Part shown: positions 37,921 through 46,283 of the stretch, piece after piece
Position numbering within the stretch: the stretch's first letter is position 1
Layout: the number at the start of each line of letters is the position of its first letter
From: Flavobacteriales bacterium
GTDB lineage: Bacteria > Bacteroidota > Bacteroidia > UBA10329
Length of the DNA: 64,000 nucleotides
Direction of reading: 5' to 3'
Assembly: GCA_021741155.1 (NCBI GenBank)
Contig: JAIOYP010000011.1
Location: 1 to 64,000, forward strand
Translations under genes and position numbers: made by a program
The notes under the pieces: generated by a model
What the model saw: only the letters and a program-made list of their open reading frames with translations
Databases searched by the model: none
What the model was told of the DNA's origin: nothing

Positions 37921-38047
37921 TTACTATTACACAGAGATAATTTTGAGAAGATGAGATACACGGAGGAAAAATCTCTCTGTGTTCTCTGTGCAAGAAAAGA
38001 AATCCCTCTGTGAAACTCTCTGTAATCTCCTTTAAACTCTGTGTAAA
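37921..38047. repeat. ACTCTGTGTAA / CACAGAG-type simple repeats
   Basis: The spacer has four or more copies of a CTCTGTG-like word (CTCTCTGTGTTCTCTGTGCAAG, CCCTCTGTGAAACTCTCTGTAATCTCC). Related words occur in the repeats at 41730-41960 and 44365-44430. Confidence 0.5.
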
Positions 38048-38914
38048 TCATCTCTTCCAAAAGTCGTAAAAATTGAACCATTGGTTCGGGTATTTTCGCA
38101 CCATTTTGTCCATTTCATCAACATACTTTGTGAGTAAAAGTTCAGGCGCCAATTTACCCGTAATCGGCTCCGTGGCGTAGAACGAATAATCGTACGTCCC
38201 CGTCTTAAAACCATAGACAAACGTCTTCGGAACATCAAACTTAGCAGCAATCGCAAACGGCCCGTACGGAAACTGCGCTTCCTGCCCCAAAAAATCACCC
38301 TTCAACGTGCGCATTCCTTCACGGTAACGATCACCATGAATACACACCAACTCCTTATTCAGCAACGCCTTGCTAATCAGAAAAACGTGCGAAATATCGT
38401 CCTTAATCGGAATCACATTAAACTTCCTACCGCCCGTAGTCTCATCAATGTGCTTCTTAATCTTCTGATGTTCCTCGTCATACATCACCACATTCACCAC
38501 CCCGCCATAACCGCGCATCAAATGACTGGCAATTTCCCAGTTACCCATGTGGCCCGAAATCAGAATGCCGCCCGTTTTGTTCTCCACCATATCCCTAATA
38601 ATCTCAGCGCCATTGTGCGTCAGGTTAAAACGGTCCTTAATGCCCGAAGCCATCGCCACCTTATCAATAATCACCTGCCCAAAAACGTAGTACGTTTTAT
38701 AGATATTCACCATGCTCTTCCACCATCCGTAACCCAAACCTTGGCGATAATAGCGGTAAATCCATTTAGAAGACGACCACGAAAACAGGAAGAAATACAG
38801 CACCACAAAATGCAGGAACCCATAGGTAAAACCCATTCCCAAATTCCGCATAAAGAAGATGAAGAACCAGTAACCGAGGGCATTTCCCCTACTCTTTCCG
38901 CTCCATTCGCTCAT
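38048..38914 (-). CDS. LpxL/HtrB-family acyltransferase
   Basis: 288 residues. N-terminal membrane segment (about 15-45). The acyltransferase catalytic HxxxxE is His122-Glu127 in GHMGNWEIAS, with GDRYREGMR later. Lipid A-type acyltransferases of this family are used in aryl-polyene clusters to attach or acylate the pigment lipid. First gene of the operon. Upstream lies a repeat-rich gap. Confidence 0.88.
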   Translation of the reverse strand: MSEWSGKSRGNALGYWFFIFFMRNLGMGFTYGFLHFVVLYFFLFSWSSSKWIYRYYRQGLGYGWWKSMVNIYKTYYVFGQVIIDKVAMASGIKDRFNLTHNGAEIIRDMVENKTGGILISGHMGNWEIASHLMRGYGGVVNVVMYDEEHQKIKKHIDETTGGRKFNVIPIKDDISHVFLISKALLNKELVCIHGDRYREGMRTLKGDFLGQEAQFPYGPFAIAAKFDVPKTFVYGFKTGTYDYSFYATEPITGKLAPELLLTKYVDEMDKMVRKYPNQWFNFYDFWKR

Positions 38915-38969
38915 AGCCGCGAAATTAACAAGCTTGGCAACTTTACGAATACGCTGATTTGCGTGGTTT

Positions 38970-39160
38970 ATCCTCAGCCGTCATTGCGAGTGAGGAACGA
39001 ACGTGGCAATCTCCTGATAAACAACGATTGTTCGGGCGTTCCCGCCATGCCAGTTTGGTCGGGTAAAATCGAAATTTGGTAGTTGGCGGTCGGGCTTTCC
39101 GCTATATCTTTTTTGCCCAAAAGCAAAAAAGGATGTCGCTCCAATCCCTAACGCACGCTA
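38970..39160. repeat. dispersed short repeats in gene-free stretch
   Basis: The 424 bp between the acyltransferase and the small gene at 39339 hold no credible gene. Two recognisable motifs occur: CGTCATTGCGAGTGAGGAACG with CGTGGCAATCTCC at about 38979, and GGGCTTTCCGCTATATC with the inverted pair TTTTTTGC / GCAAAAAA at 39090-39140. Both look like widespread genomic repeats. Confidence 0.45.
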
Positions 39161-39338
39161 CCTGCCATTGACAGGAATTCAGCAAGAACATTGGCATCTA
39201 AGAATAACCAGCGTGAAATTATTAGGACAAAAAATCGCCAACTTAAATAGTTGAAGATCGGTGCATTCGCATTGTCCACAGAACTCTGTCTATAACGGAC
39301 GTTCTTTAAAAATTTTGCAAACCACAGATTGAAGCTAA

Positions 39339-39503
39339 CTATTTACGATTTTTTTTACCCTTTTCATAACCATCGTTATACTCATCAATCTCCTTGTTTT
39401 GCTTGGTTGTGTTAAACACTCCCATCATGAAATCATTTGGTCTATTATAATCAGATTTCTGACCATCATCATGACCTTTTTCTTTAAAATCCTTTTTTGA
39501 CAT
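39339..39503 (-). CDS. small hydrophilic unknown protein
   Basis: 54 residues from the ATG at 39503. The frame reads as a real small protein, with MSKKDFKEKGHDDGQKSDYN at the start, RPNDFMMGVFNTTKQNKEID in the middle and a YNDGYEKGKKNRK tail. No family recognised. It lies alone upstream of the restriction gene on the other strand, 311 nt away. The next 310 bp (39504-39813) show no confident gene. Confidence 0.45.
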   Translation of the reverse strand: MSKKDFKEKGHDDGQKSDYNRPNDFMMGVFNTTKQNKEIDEYNDGYEKGKKNRK

Positions 39504-39813
39504 GGCAAAGGTTTTAATATTCAGAACGCCTACTTTATTTGGTTTTCGGCTTACCCAGCGACACCAAATTAAGCAGTAAACTTTTACTTATCCAATCAAT
39601 CCGAATTGATTTTTTAGAATTTCGTGCTTTGCCCAATCCATTAGCTTTGCCGCCCATGCCTCTCAACATCATAACCTTACATCCCGAACTGTTTTCTGGG
39701 CCATTTAGCCACAGTATTCTTAAACGTGCACAAGACAATAGGCTTGGTGTAAACTGCTAAATTTGTCGCAACGGAGAATTCAATAGAGGTCTGTTGTTTG
39801 AGTACCACCGAAC

Positions 39814-40455
39814 ATGAACAAAGTATTTAACAGAGAAGAGCACGTTTACACCTCCGATGCCTTTGAGGAAATAATCAAAGACACCATTCGGTTCTTCAAT
39901 GGCACGCCAGTTATCTCTTTACCTGCTCCCATTAAGTTTCATGGGACTGGTGTTTATGCCATATACTACATAGGCAAAAGCAAAATTTATCAAGAATTAT
40001 CTCAAAAAAACAGGATTGAGTTCTCAATGCCCATTTATGTAGGCAAAGCCGTCCCGCGTGGATGGCGGCAGGCAAGAACAGAAAACCAAGCTGACAAGAA
40101 CACATACGAACTCAATGGACGCTTGAACGAACATGCCAGAGGTATTGAACAGGCTAAAAATCTGAATTCCAAAGATTTTCATTGTCGTTTCATGATTTTG
40201 GAAAGTGCTGCAAGCAGCCTAATTGGAACAGTTGAAGCCGCACTCATAAGACAGTATAAACCTATTTGGAACACCCAAATTGATGGCTTTGGCAATCATG
40301 ACCCAGGCAAAGGAAGATACAACCAGGCAAAATCTGAATGGGACACGTTACACCCTGGAAGACCTTGGGCAGACAAGTGTTTGGGAGAGGCTCCTGATGA
40401 CAATAAGGTAGAGGAACGGGTTCAAACGTATTTCTCAAACTGGAAAGCCAAATGA
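39814..40455 (+). CDS. type II restriction endonuclease, Eco29kI family (GIY-YIG)
   Basis: 213 residues with a GIY-YIG nuclease core. Seen: GVYAIYYIG with Tyr48, IYVGKAVPRGWRQAR with Tyr75, RLNEHARGIEQA with Arg103 and His107, VEAALIRQYKPIWNTQIDGF with Glu141 and Asn153. These match, one residue shifted, the catalytic set known for Eco29kI, which cuts CCGCGG. One CCGCGG site occurs in this window at 17498-17503. The partner methyltransferase starts with a 4-nt overlap. Confidence 0.9.
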   Translation: MNKVFNREEHVYTSDAFEEIIKDTIRFFNGTPVISLPAPIKFHGTGVYAIYYIGKSKIYQELSQKNRIEFSMPIYVGKAVPRGWRQARTENQADKNTYELNGRLNEHARGIEQAKNLNSKDFHCRFMILESAASSLIGTVEAALIRQYKPIWNTQIDGFGNHDPGKGRYNQAKSEWDTLHPGRPWADKCLGEAPDDNKVEERVQTYFSNWKAK

Positions 40456-41630
40456 GGTCTTTAGAGTTATTTTCTGGGGCAGGTGGATTGGCCGAAGGGC
40501 TGAAATTAGCTGGTTTCGACCATGTGGGTTTACTGGAATACAATAAAGATGCTTGTAATACACTTCGATATAATTTCCCACAATCAAAAATTTTCGAGCA
40601 GGACATCAAGACGTTCGACTATAACCAACTTGATAAAATTGATCTAATCGGTGGTGGCCCACCATGTCAACCGTTTTCTTTGGGTGGAAAAGCACAAGGA
40701 CAGAATGATAAACGCGATATGTTCCCGTATGCCATAAATGGAATTCGCAGACTAATGCCAAAGGCATTTGTGTTTGAGAATGTAAAAGGACTATTGAGAC
40801 AGTCTTTTTCATCCTATTTCAATTACGTTATACTCCAATTAACATATCCTGAAGTAACAATTTCCCAGAAAGAAACTTGGAAAAGTCACTTAGAAAGGCT
40901 GGAAAAGACACATACGAGCGGCTTTTATTTAGGGCTCAAGTACAACGTGGTTTACAGACTTATCAATGCTGCAAATTACGGTGTGCCACAAAAAAGGGAA
41001 CGTGTCGTAATTGTGGGAATTCGAAGTGATTTGGGGCTTGAATGGTCTTTCCCTGAAGAGACGCATTCTGCCGAAAGATTATTTTGGGACAAGTTCGTAA
41101 CAGCTGAATATTGGGACAAGAATTGCGTACCTATTAACCTGAGAGAAACGCCTAACGCTAACTTGATAAAAAAGATAGACCGTTTGAAAAATCAATTTGG
41201 GTTCTTCCCTCCAGAAACCCAACCTTGGATGACAACAAGAGAAGCAATTAATGATTTGCCAATCCCCAATTCAAAAAACAATAAAATCGAAGACCACGTT
41301 TATCGTAGTGGAGCAAAAGCTTATCCTGGTCACACTGGAAGCTACATTGATGAACCTTCGAAAACGATAAAAGCTGGAGACCACGGTGTGCCTGGTGGCG
41401 AAAACATGATACGATTTGAAAATGGTGAGGTTAGATACTTTACCATTTTGGAGGCTAAAAGAATTCAGACATTCCCAGATGATTATTCAATAACTGGATC
41501 GTGGACAGAAGGAATGCGGCAACTCGGAAATGCGGTTCCTGTAAAGTTGAGCAATATCATAGGGAAAGAACTGCATCGCAAACTAAACTTTAGCAAGAGT
41601 TTTAGAAACACTGCTTCAGTCTCCATTTAA
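40452..41630 (+). CDS. DNA cytosine-C5 methyltransferase (partner of Eco29kI-like enzyme)
   Basis: 392 residues. Motif I LELFSGAGGLAEGL, motif IV GGGPPCQPFSLGG with catalytic Cys72, motif VI FENVKGL, motif VIII VPQKRERVVIVG, and motif X QLGNAVPV. It would protect the host from the endonuclease by methylating the same site. No separate control (C) protein or specificity subunit is visible, so expression balance must rely on translation coupling. Confidence 0.95.
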   Translation: MRSLELFSGAGGLAEGLKLAGFDHVGLLEYNKDACNTLRYNFPQSKIFEQDIKTFDYNQLDKIDLIGGGPPCQPFSLGGKAQGQNDKRDMFPYAINGIRRLMPKAFVFENVKGLLRQSFSSYFNYVILQLTYPEVTISQKETWKSHLERLEKTHTSGFYLGLKYNVVYRLINAANYGVPQKRERVVIVGIRSDLGLEWSFPEETHSAERLFWDKFVTAEYWDKNCVPINLRETPNANLIKKIDRLKNQFGFFPPETQPWMTTREAINDLPIPNSKNNKIEDHVYRSGAKAYPGHTGSYIDEPSKTIKAGDHGVPGGENMIRFENGEVRYFTILEAKRIQTFPDDYSITGSWTEGMRQLGNAVPVKLSNIIGKELHRKLNFSKSFRNTASVSI

Positions 41631-41729
41631 AAACACTTCCCCGCCCGAGCACGTGTTCCGCAGGATCAATTGTTTGGTTTACAACACGATCAGTTTGTAA
41701 CTGATCTCTATACATCATCAACCAACTAT

Positions 41730-41965
41730 TCACTCCCTACCCCAAACCACCATCCCTTTGCGCCTCCGCGCCTTCGCGTGAAAAAAACTGAGCGTAGCGA
41801 ACCGACCAACGAGAACACACGGCCATGCCGTAATCTCCTCTTCTCCTTCTCTCTGCGTGAAAAAACCTGAGCGTAGCGAATCTCCTCCGTGCAACTCCAC
41901 TTCCTCCATTCTCCTCTGTGCAATAACCCCCATGAGCGCAGCGAATCCTCTACGAAATACCGCTT
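41730..41965. repeat. GCGTGAAAAAACTGAGCG / CTCTGCGTGAAA-type repeat block
   Basis: Between the methyltransferase and the HTH gene lie 369 bp with no credible gene. They hold repeated words such as CCTTCGCGTGAAAAAA, GAGCGTAGCGAA (three copies, one with AGCGCAG) and CTCTCTGCGTGAAAAAA, the style of dispersed chromosomal repeats. Open frames across it on both strands look artefactual. Confidence 0.55.
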
Positions 41966-41987
41966 ACAATAACTCCCACCTACCTCT

Positions 41988-41995
41988 TACCTTTG
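41988..41995 (+). promoter_or_regulatory. promoter -7 box of the BtrH-ABC operon
   Basis: TACCTTTG, exact TAnnTTTG, only 4 nt before the ATG at 42000, implying a leaderless transcript or a start slightly further in. Confidence 0.5.
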
Positions 41996-41999
41996 CGCC

Positions 42000-42398
42000 A
42001 TGAAAAAAGACGAAGTTCCTCAAGACGATGAGAACTTGTTTGAAGGCAAGTTCAAAGTGGTTAAATATGCCGTGGATGAAGACGGCAAGTACGGAACCGT
42101 TGGAAGTTCTGGTTGGGAACCCGAAAATGTGGTACTTAATCAAGCGTGGGATGAAATCAACAAGAAGGTTGAGGAGACGAAGATGAAGATTGAGGCAGGA
42201 GAACTGAGCCCCCTCGCCTACCACATGGAAAAGAACATTATGGATGTGGGCATGTTGAGCCAATACATGGATATTTCTAAACGAAATGTGAGCAAGCATT
42301 TGGAGCCAAGTGGCTTCAAGAGCTTGGACGAAAAAACCTTGAAGCAATATGCTGAGGTGTTCGATATTACGGTGCAAGAGCTGAAGAAGACGGAATGA
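42000..42398 (+). CDS. small HTH-like protein
   Basis: 132 residues. The C-terminal third reads like a helix-turn-helix: MLSQYMDISKRNVSKHL followed by EKTLKQYAEVFDITVQEL. The N-terminal half is acidic (KKDEVPQDDENLFEGKF ... GWEPENVVLNQAWDEINK). May act as a local regulator or adaptor. It overlaps the BtrH-like gene by 4 nt, so it belongs to that operon. Confidence 0.6.
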   Translation: MKKDEVPQDDENLFEGKFKVVKYAVDEDGKYGTVGSSGWEPENVVLNQAWDEINKKVEETKMKIEAGELSPLAYHMEKNIMDVGMLSQYMDISKRNVSKHLEPSGFKSLDEKTLKQYAEVFDITVQELKKTE

Positions 42399-43393
42399 TC
42401 ATAGATTTTGAGCACCGCCAATCGGCACACTGCGAAACAGGCGTTATTTCTAACCTTATGCGGCATCATGGTCTCGATATTTCCGAGCCATTGGCGTTGG
42501 GAATTGGTTCTGGATTGTTCTTCGCTCACATGCCATTTATTAAGGTGAATGGCTTGCCTGTTACCACCTACCGTATCATGCCTGGAGATATTTTCAAGAA
42601 ATTCTCGAAGAGAACAGGTGTTGAGATGAAACGAGAGAAGTTCTCATCGCCAGAAAAAGCAATGAACGCTTTAGACGCTTGTTTGGAACAAGGTCTGCCG
42701 GTCGGAATGCTCACAAGCGTATTCTACCTACCCTACTTGCCGCGTGCGTTTCGCTTCCACTTCAATGCACATAATATAGTGGTGTACGGAAAAGAAGGTG
42801 ACGACTACTTGGTTTCTGACCCGATTTTAGAAAAGACCGAAGTAATTGACCGCAGGATGCTGATCCGTGCTCGATTTGCCAAAGGAATGCCCAACACAAA
42901 TGGTCGGATGTACTATCCAACGCACGTTCCGCAAGATGTAGACATCAACGCAGCCATCATTAAAGGATTGAAATACACCGCCAAGGACATGGGAACCATT
43001 CCGTTGCCAATTTTCGGTGGGCGTGCCATTGGTTTCTTGGCTTCACGCGTAGCGAATTACGACAAGAAATACGGCAGAGAGGAAGCCAAGAAATACTTGG
43101 GGAATATTGTACGTATGCAAGAAGAAATAGGCACAGGTGGTGCTGGTTTCCGCTTCATGTTCGGGGCTTTTTTGCAAGAAGCTTCCACAAGATTGGGCAA
43201 CCCGATATTGTATAAAAAGAGTTTGGAAATTACCAAGATTGGTGACCTGTGGCGCAACTTCGCTTATGATTGCGGTCGCATGGTAAAGGATAGAGCCGAT
43301 GGCATGACGTACCAAGACTTGGCCGACCAACTCAACGATATTGGCAAGAAGGAAATCCTGTTCTTCCAGTCTATTCACAAAATGAAATTGTAA
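42395..43393 (+). CDS. BtrH-like (butirosin H N-terminal) protein
   Basis: 332 residues. Papain-like fold candidate with the nucleophile Cys13 (SAHCETGVISNL), His in FNAHNIVVYGK and Asp in YLVSDP, the pattern of BtrH/DUF4872 proteins. BtrH in butirosin synthesis moves an acyl group from a carrier protein; homologues accompany ABC exporters in flexirubin-type loci. Here it sits with an ABC transporter. The product moved is inferred to be the pigment or its precursor. Confidence 0.75.
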   Translation: MIIDFEHRQSAHCETGVISNLMRHHGLDISEPLALGIGSGLFFAHMPFIKVNGLPVTTYRIMPGDIFKKFSKRTGVEMKREKFSSPEKAMNALDACLEQGLPVGMLTSVFYLPYLPRAFRFHFNAHNIVVYGKEGDDYLVSDPILEKTEVIDRRMLIRARFAKGMPNTNGRMYYPTHVPQDVDINAAIIKGLKYTAKDMGTIPLPIFGGRAIGFLASRVANYDKKYGREEAKKYLGNIVRMQEEIGTGGAGFRFMFGAFLQEASTRLGNPILYKKSLEITKIGDLWRNFAYDCGRMVKDRADGMTYQDLADQLNDIGKKEILFFQSIHKMKL

Positions 43394-43434
43394 GATTTAG
43401 GTTTGAGTAAAGAATGAAGATTATTTATCTGTCC

Positions 43435-43494
43435 ATAGTCCATAGACCATTGCCAATAGTCGATTCGTACTGTCGACAATGGTCTATGGACTAT
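43435..43494. repeat. large hairpin, ATAGTCCATAGACCATTG arms
   Basis: Perfect 18-bp inverted repeat (43435-43452 and 43477-43494) around a 24-nt loop, in the spacer between the BtrH-like and ABC genes. May be a dispersed palindrome or partial terminator. Confidence 0.75.
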
Positions 43495-43543
43495 CGACCT
43501 TGCTTCGAATACGCGTTTACTAAGCCAGTTTATTCCAAATAAA

Positions 43544-44296
43544 ATGGTAACAGAAACAAGGTTTTCAGCCATCGCCATATCAGACTTGGTGCATCAATAC
43601 AATGGTGTAGCCCAACCTGCCGTCAACCATCTTAACCTGAGCATTCCGAAAGGGGCGTTTTACGGTTTACTTGGACCAAACGGTGCTGGAAAAACCACCA
43701 CCATTTCCATTATCTGTGGCATTCTAAAACCTACTTCGGGCAACGTTTCCATTCTTGGAAAGGATTGGAAGACGGATGCTACAGCCATCAAGAAATCCAT
43801 CGGATTTGTCCCGCAGGAAATCGCGTTGTATGATACCATGACGGCTACGGAGAACTTCAATTTCTTCGGACAAATGTTGGGATTGGATAGAAAGTCAATT
43901 GCTAAGAAAGCAGATGAATTGATGGAAGCCTTCGGGCTTTCGGAACATCGCGGAAAGCAGTTACAGAACTACTCAGGTGGCATGAAGCGAAGAGTGAACC
44001 TGATGGTGGCGCTGCTTCACGGTCCTGAAATCCTCATTCTGGATGAACCGACTGTGGGTATTGATGTGCATTCAAGGCACATGATTAACACGTACTTGAA
44101 GGAGCTGAATACGAACGGAATGACCATCGTTTATACGTCTCATCAACTGGATGAAACAGAGAAGCTTTGCGATCAGGTTTGCATTATCGATAATGGAAAA
44201 CTATTGATTGAAGGTTCAACAGCCGAACTCATTTCAGACGGACATAGCCTGCATCATCATTTCATTGAACTCACTGGAAAGCAGCTAAGAGATTAA
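43544..44296 (+). CDS. ABC transporter ATP-binding protein
   Basis: 250 residues. Walker A GPNGAGKTTT, signature YSGGMKRRVN, Walker B ILILDEPTVGID, H-loop TSHQLDETEKL. Belongs to the ABC-2 exporter ATPase group (drug/antibiotic type). The permease is encoded 141 nt downstream across a repeat. Confidence 0.93.
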   Translation: MVTETRFSAIAISDLVHQYNGVAQPAVNHLNLSIPKGAFYGLLGPNGAGKTTTISIICGILKPTSGNVSILGKDWKTDATAIKKSIGFVPQEIALYDTMTATENFNFFGQMLGLDRKSIAKKADELMEAFGLSEHRGKQLQNYSGGMKRRVNLMVALLHGPEILILDEPTVGIDVHSRHMINTYLKELNTNGMTIVYTSHQLDETEKLCDQVCIIDNGKLLIEGSTAELISDGHSLHHHFIELTGKQLRD

Positions 44297-44310
44297 TGAA
44301 AAAGACATTT

Positions 44311-44436
44311 TTTAAGCCACAGATGCACGGATTTCCACTGATTTTAACACAGATTAATTTCTTTTTCTGTGCATCTCCATTTCTCACATTCTCTCTGTGT
44401 AATAACTCTAATTCTCTTCTTCTCTGCGTGAAATAA
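44311..44436. repeat. second copy of the CACAGAT dispersed repeat
   Basis: AAGCCACAGATGCACGGATTTCCACTGATTTTAACACAGATT resembles the element at 34998-35100, then CTCTCTGTGTAATAACTC and CTTCTCTGCGTGAAAT, as at 41730. It lies between the ABC ATPase and permease genes of the same operon. Confidence 0.6.
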
Positions 44437-44437
44437 A

Positions 44438-45721
44438 ATGAAACTCCTCGCATCCATAAAGAAAGAATGGCTGTTGCTTATCCGCGATAAAGGCGGTTTG
44501 GGCATCCTCTTCCTCATGCCAATGGTGTTGGTAGTTGTGATGGCCGTGGTGCAAGACGCCCCTTTCCGAGATTATCAAGAGCAACAAATTCCTGTGTTGT
44601 TTGTCAATAACGATAGCGGAGAAATTTCTGAGCAAATCATGAAAGCCATTGAAGGTGGAAAGACCTTCTATGTGATTGATAGCCTCAACGGACAACGGTT
44701 AGATAGTACGCAATTAGCTAAGTCTATCAATGCTGGAGATTACCAAATTGGAATCATTGTAAATCAAGGACTTGGAAGCGAGCTAAAGCAAGTAGTTGAT
44801 GCGCAAGTTGATGGCATGTTGGCTGGTCTAATGCCGGGCGATGAAGCGATAGAAGTAGAACAACCGAACCTCGAACCATACATCACACTTCTAGTTGACC
44901 CAACCACAAAACACACCTTTAGAAGCAGTATCAGAAGTGCCATCAAGCAATTTCTGAGTAAGCTAGAAGCCAAGATGATTGTGGATGGCCTGACCACCAA
45001 ATTGGCCGAAATGACAGGCAAAACGCCTAAGGTCGACCTTTCCTCAAACGGCATTGTCCAACTAAGAGAAACCACCGCCACAAGCACCATCATGGCTTCG
45101 GATGTAGCCAACAATTCCACGCAGCATAACGTTCCAGCTTGGACGGTCTTTGCCATGTTTTTCATCGTAATTCCTTTGGCTGGGAATATGGTCCGTGAGC
45201 GAACCGCAGGAACCATTGTCCGTCTGCGCACCATGCCCACAAGCATGTTCCATTTTTATGCTGGAAAACTGATGACTTACAGCACAGTCGGCTTACTTCA
45301 AGCTTTACTCATGATTAGCGTTGGATTTTGGCTGATGCCGCTACTCGGACTTGCCCAACTTGACCTTGGAAGTGGCCTCATTCCCCTACTCTATGTTTCC
45401 GTTGTGGCTGGTTTTGCATCTACTGGCTACGGCCTTTTAATTGGTACAGCTTTTAAAACATTACATCAGGCTGCTATTTTCGGAACTGTTTCCGTGGTTA
45501 TCATGGCGGCACTAGGCGGAATTTGGGTGCCATTATACATTATGTCCGACACCATGATTTTCATCGGTCACCTTTCTCCTATGAATTGGGCGATGGAAGC
45601 TTTTAATGATGTTTTTCTTCGTGGCGATGCCCTCCTCCAAATAATTTTCGGAACTGCTAAACTTTGGCTGTTCGGGGTTGTTTGCTTCGGAGCATCCCTG
45701 ATTTTGGAACGGAACAGATAG
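44438..45721 (+). CDS. ABC-2 type transporter permease
   Basis: 427 residues. One N-terminal membrane helix (LGILFLMPMVLVVVMAV), a large extracytoplasmic domain (about 55-210), then five membrane segments with the ABC-2 pattern NMVRERTAGTIVRLRTMP and LVSFG-like helices. Works with the ATPase 141 nt upstream to export a compound. The following hairpin (45722-45749) marks the end of the operon. Confidence 0.9.
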   Translation: MKLLASIKKEWLLLIRDKGGLGILFLMPMVLVVVMAVVQDAPFRDYQEQQIPVLFVNNDSGEISEQIMKAIEGGKTFYVIDSLNGQRLDSTQLAKSINAGDYQIGIIVNQGLGSELKQVVDAQVDGMLAGLMPGDEAIEVEQPNLEPYITLLVDPTTKHTFRSSIRSAIKQFLSKLEAKMIVDGLTTKLAEMTGKTPKVDLSSNGIVQLRETTATSTIMASDVANNSTQHNVPAWTVFAMFFIVIPLAGNMVRERTAGTIVRLRTMPTSMFHFYAGKLMTYSTVGLLQALLMISVGFWLMPLLGLAQLDLGSGLIPLLYVSVVAGFASTGYGLLIGTAFKTLHQAAIFGTVSVVIMAALGGIWVPLYIMSDTMIFIGHLSPMNWAMEAFNDVFLRGDALLQIIFGTAKLWLFGVVCFGASLILERNR

Positions 45722-45749
45722 AAAACCCGATTACTCACAAATCGGTTTT
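45722..45749. terminator. bidirectional terminator
   Basis: AAAACCCGATT / AAATCGGTTTT with one bulged C, between the permease stop and the convergent hicA relic. T-tract on both strands. Confidence 0.65.
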
Positions 45750-45938
45750 GTCAATTCCTACCTGTTTCAGTATGCCATAGAATGTTCCTTTTGGCATGTC
45801 CTTACTTCCGTGCATCGGAACAATCACCGTTTTTCAAGTAGCAGAATTGTAATAGACCTGATGGCTTCCTTTTGAGCGTTTGAAAATGAAACCGTGCTTC
45901 TCAAGCACTATTACAAGAAACTTGGCCGTCAGGTTCAT
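45735..45938 (-). pseudogene. hicA: hicA toxin with a nonsense mutation
   Basis: The frame starts with an ATG at 45938 that overlaps the hicB stop (ATGA). It reads as a HicA mRNA interferase: VIVLEKHGFIFKRSKGSHQVYYN before codon 35, and KTVIVPMHGSKDMPKGTFYGILKQVGID after it. Codon 35 (45834-45836) is TGA, where related proteins have Gly (in TGKT), so one GGA-to-TGA change would explain it. A downstream GTG or ATG could in theory restart. Toxin activity is probably lost unless the base is a sequencing error. Confidence 0.85.
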
Positions 45939-46162
45939 GCGGTCAGATTGAGTGAATACTCCAGCGTAGAACTATCATCTGGAATTTCCTCGCCCCGAGA
46001 TTGGAGTTCTTCAATGTACAACTCAATCGCCTCTTTAGCCATTTCAATCGCATGATCCACATTCTCCCCGAACGTAATGCACCCTGGCAATGCCGGAACA
46101 GTCACCGTGTATTGACCTTCGGCTTCCTTGTTCAAAAGCAATTTGTATGTCAGGTGTCTCAT
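45935..46162 (-). CDS. hicB: HicB-family antitoxin
   Basis: 75 residues, partial RNase H-like HicB fold: YTVTVPALPGCITFGENVDHAIEMAKEAIELYIEEL. It normally neutralises HicA and represses the operon. Here its toxin is a pseudogene, but HicB itself looks intact. It has no C-terminal DNA-binding domain. It precedes hicA, an order found in some families. Confidence 0.88.
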   Translation of the reverse strand: MRHLTYKLLLNKEAEGQYTVTVPALPGCITFGENVDHAIEMAKEAIELYIEELQSRGEEIPDDSSTLEYSLNLTA

Positions 46163-46283
46163 CTTTGGTATGGTTTAAATGTGAACTTTCGAGTTTCAAA
46201 GATACGTGAAAACTGACCTTTACCCTTGCCTCGATCAATTCTCTCACGATCTTAGCGACCTGATTAACGAATTATCATTTGGA

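Noticed and set aside
38336-39082. Long plus-strand frame of 248 codons opposite the acyltransferase
   Set aside because: It is the shadow of the clear LpxL-type gene on the minus strand and its tail runs into repeat DNA; the sequence is His/Asn-rich with no family features.
39535-39738. 67-codon minus-strand frame rich in Lys and Gly
   Set aside because: Starts with no clear promoter or context, and an equally long frame exists on the plus strand in the same place. Cannot tell from chance.
41670-41933. Several frames on both strands between methyltransferase and HTH gene
   Set aside because: They read repeats of the GAGCGTAGCGAA and CGTGAAAAAA type; no protein-like pattern.
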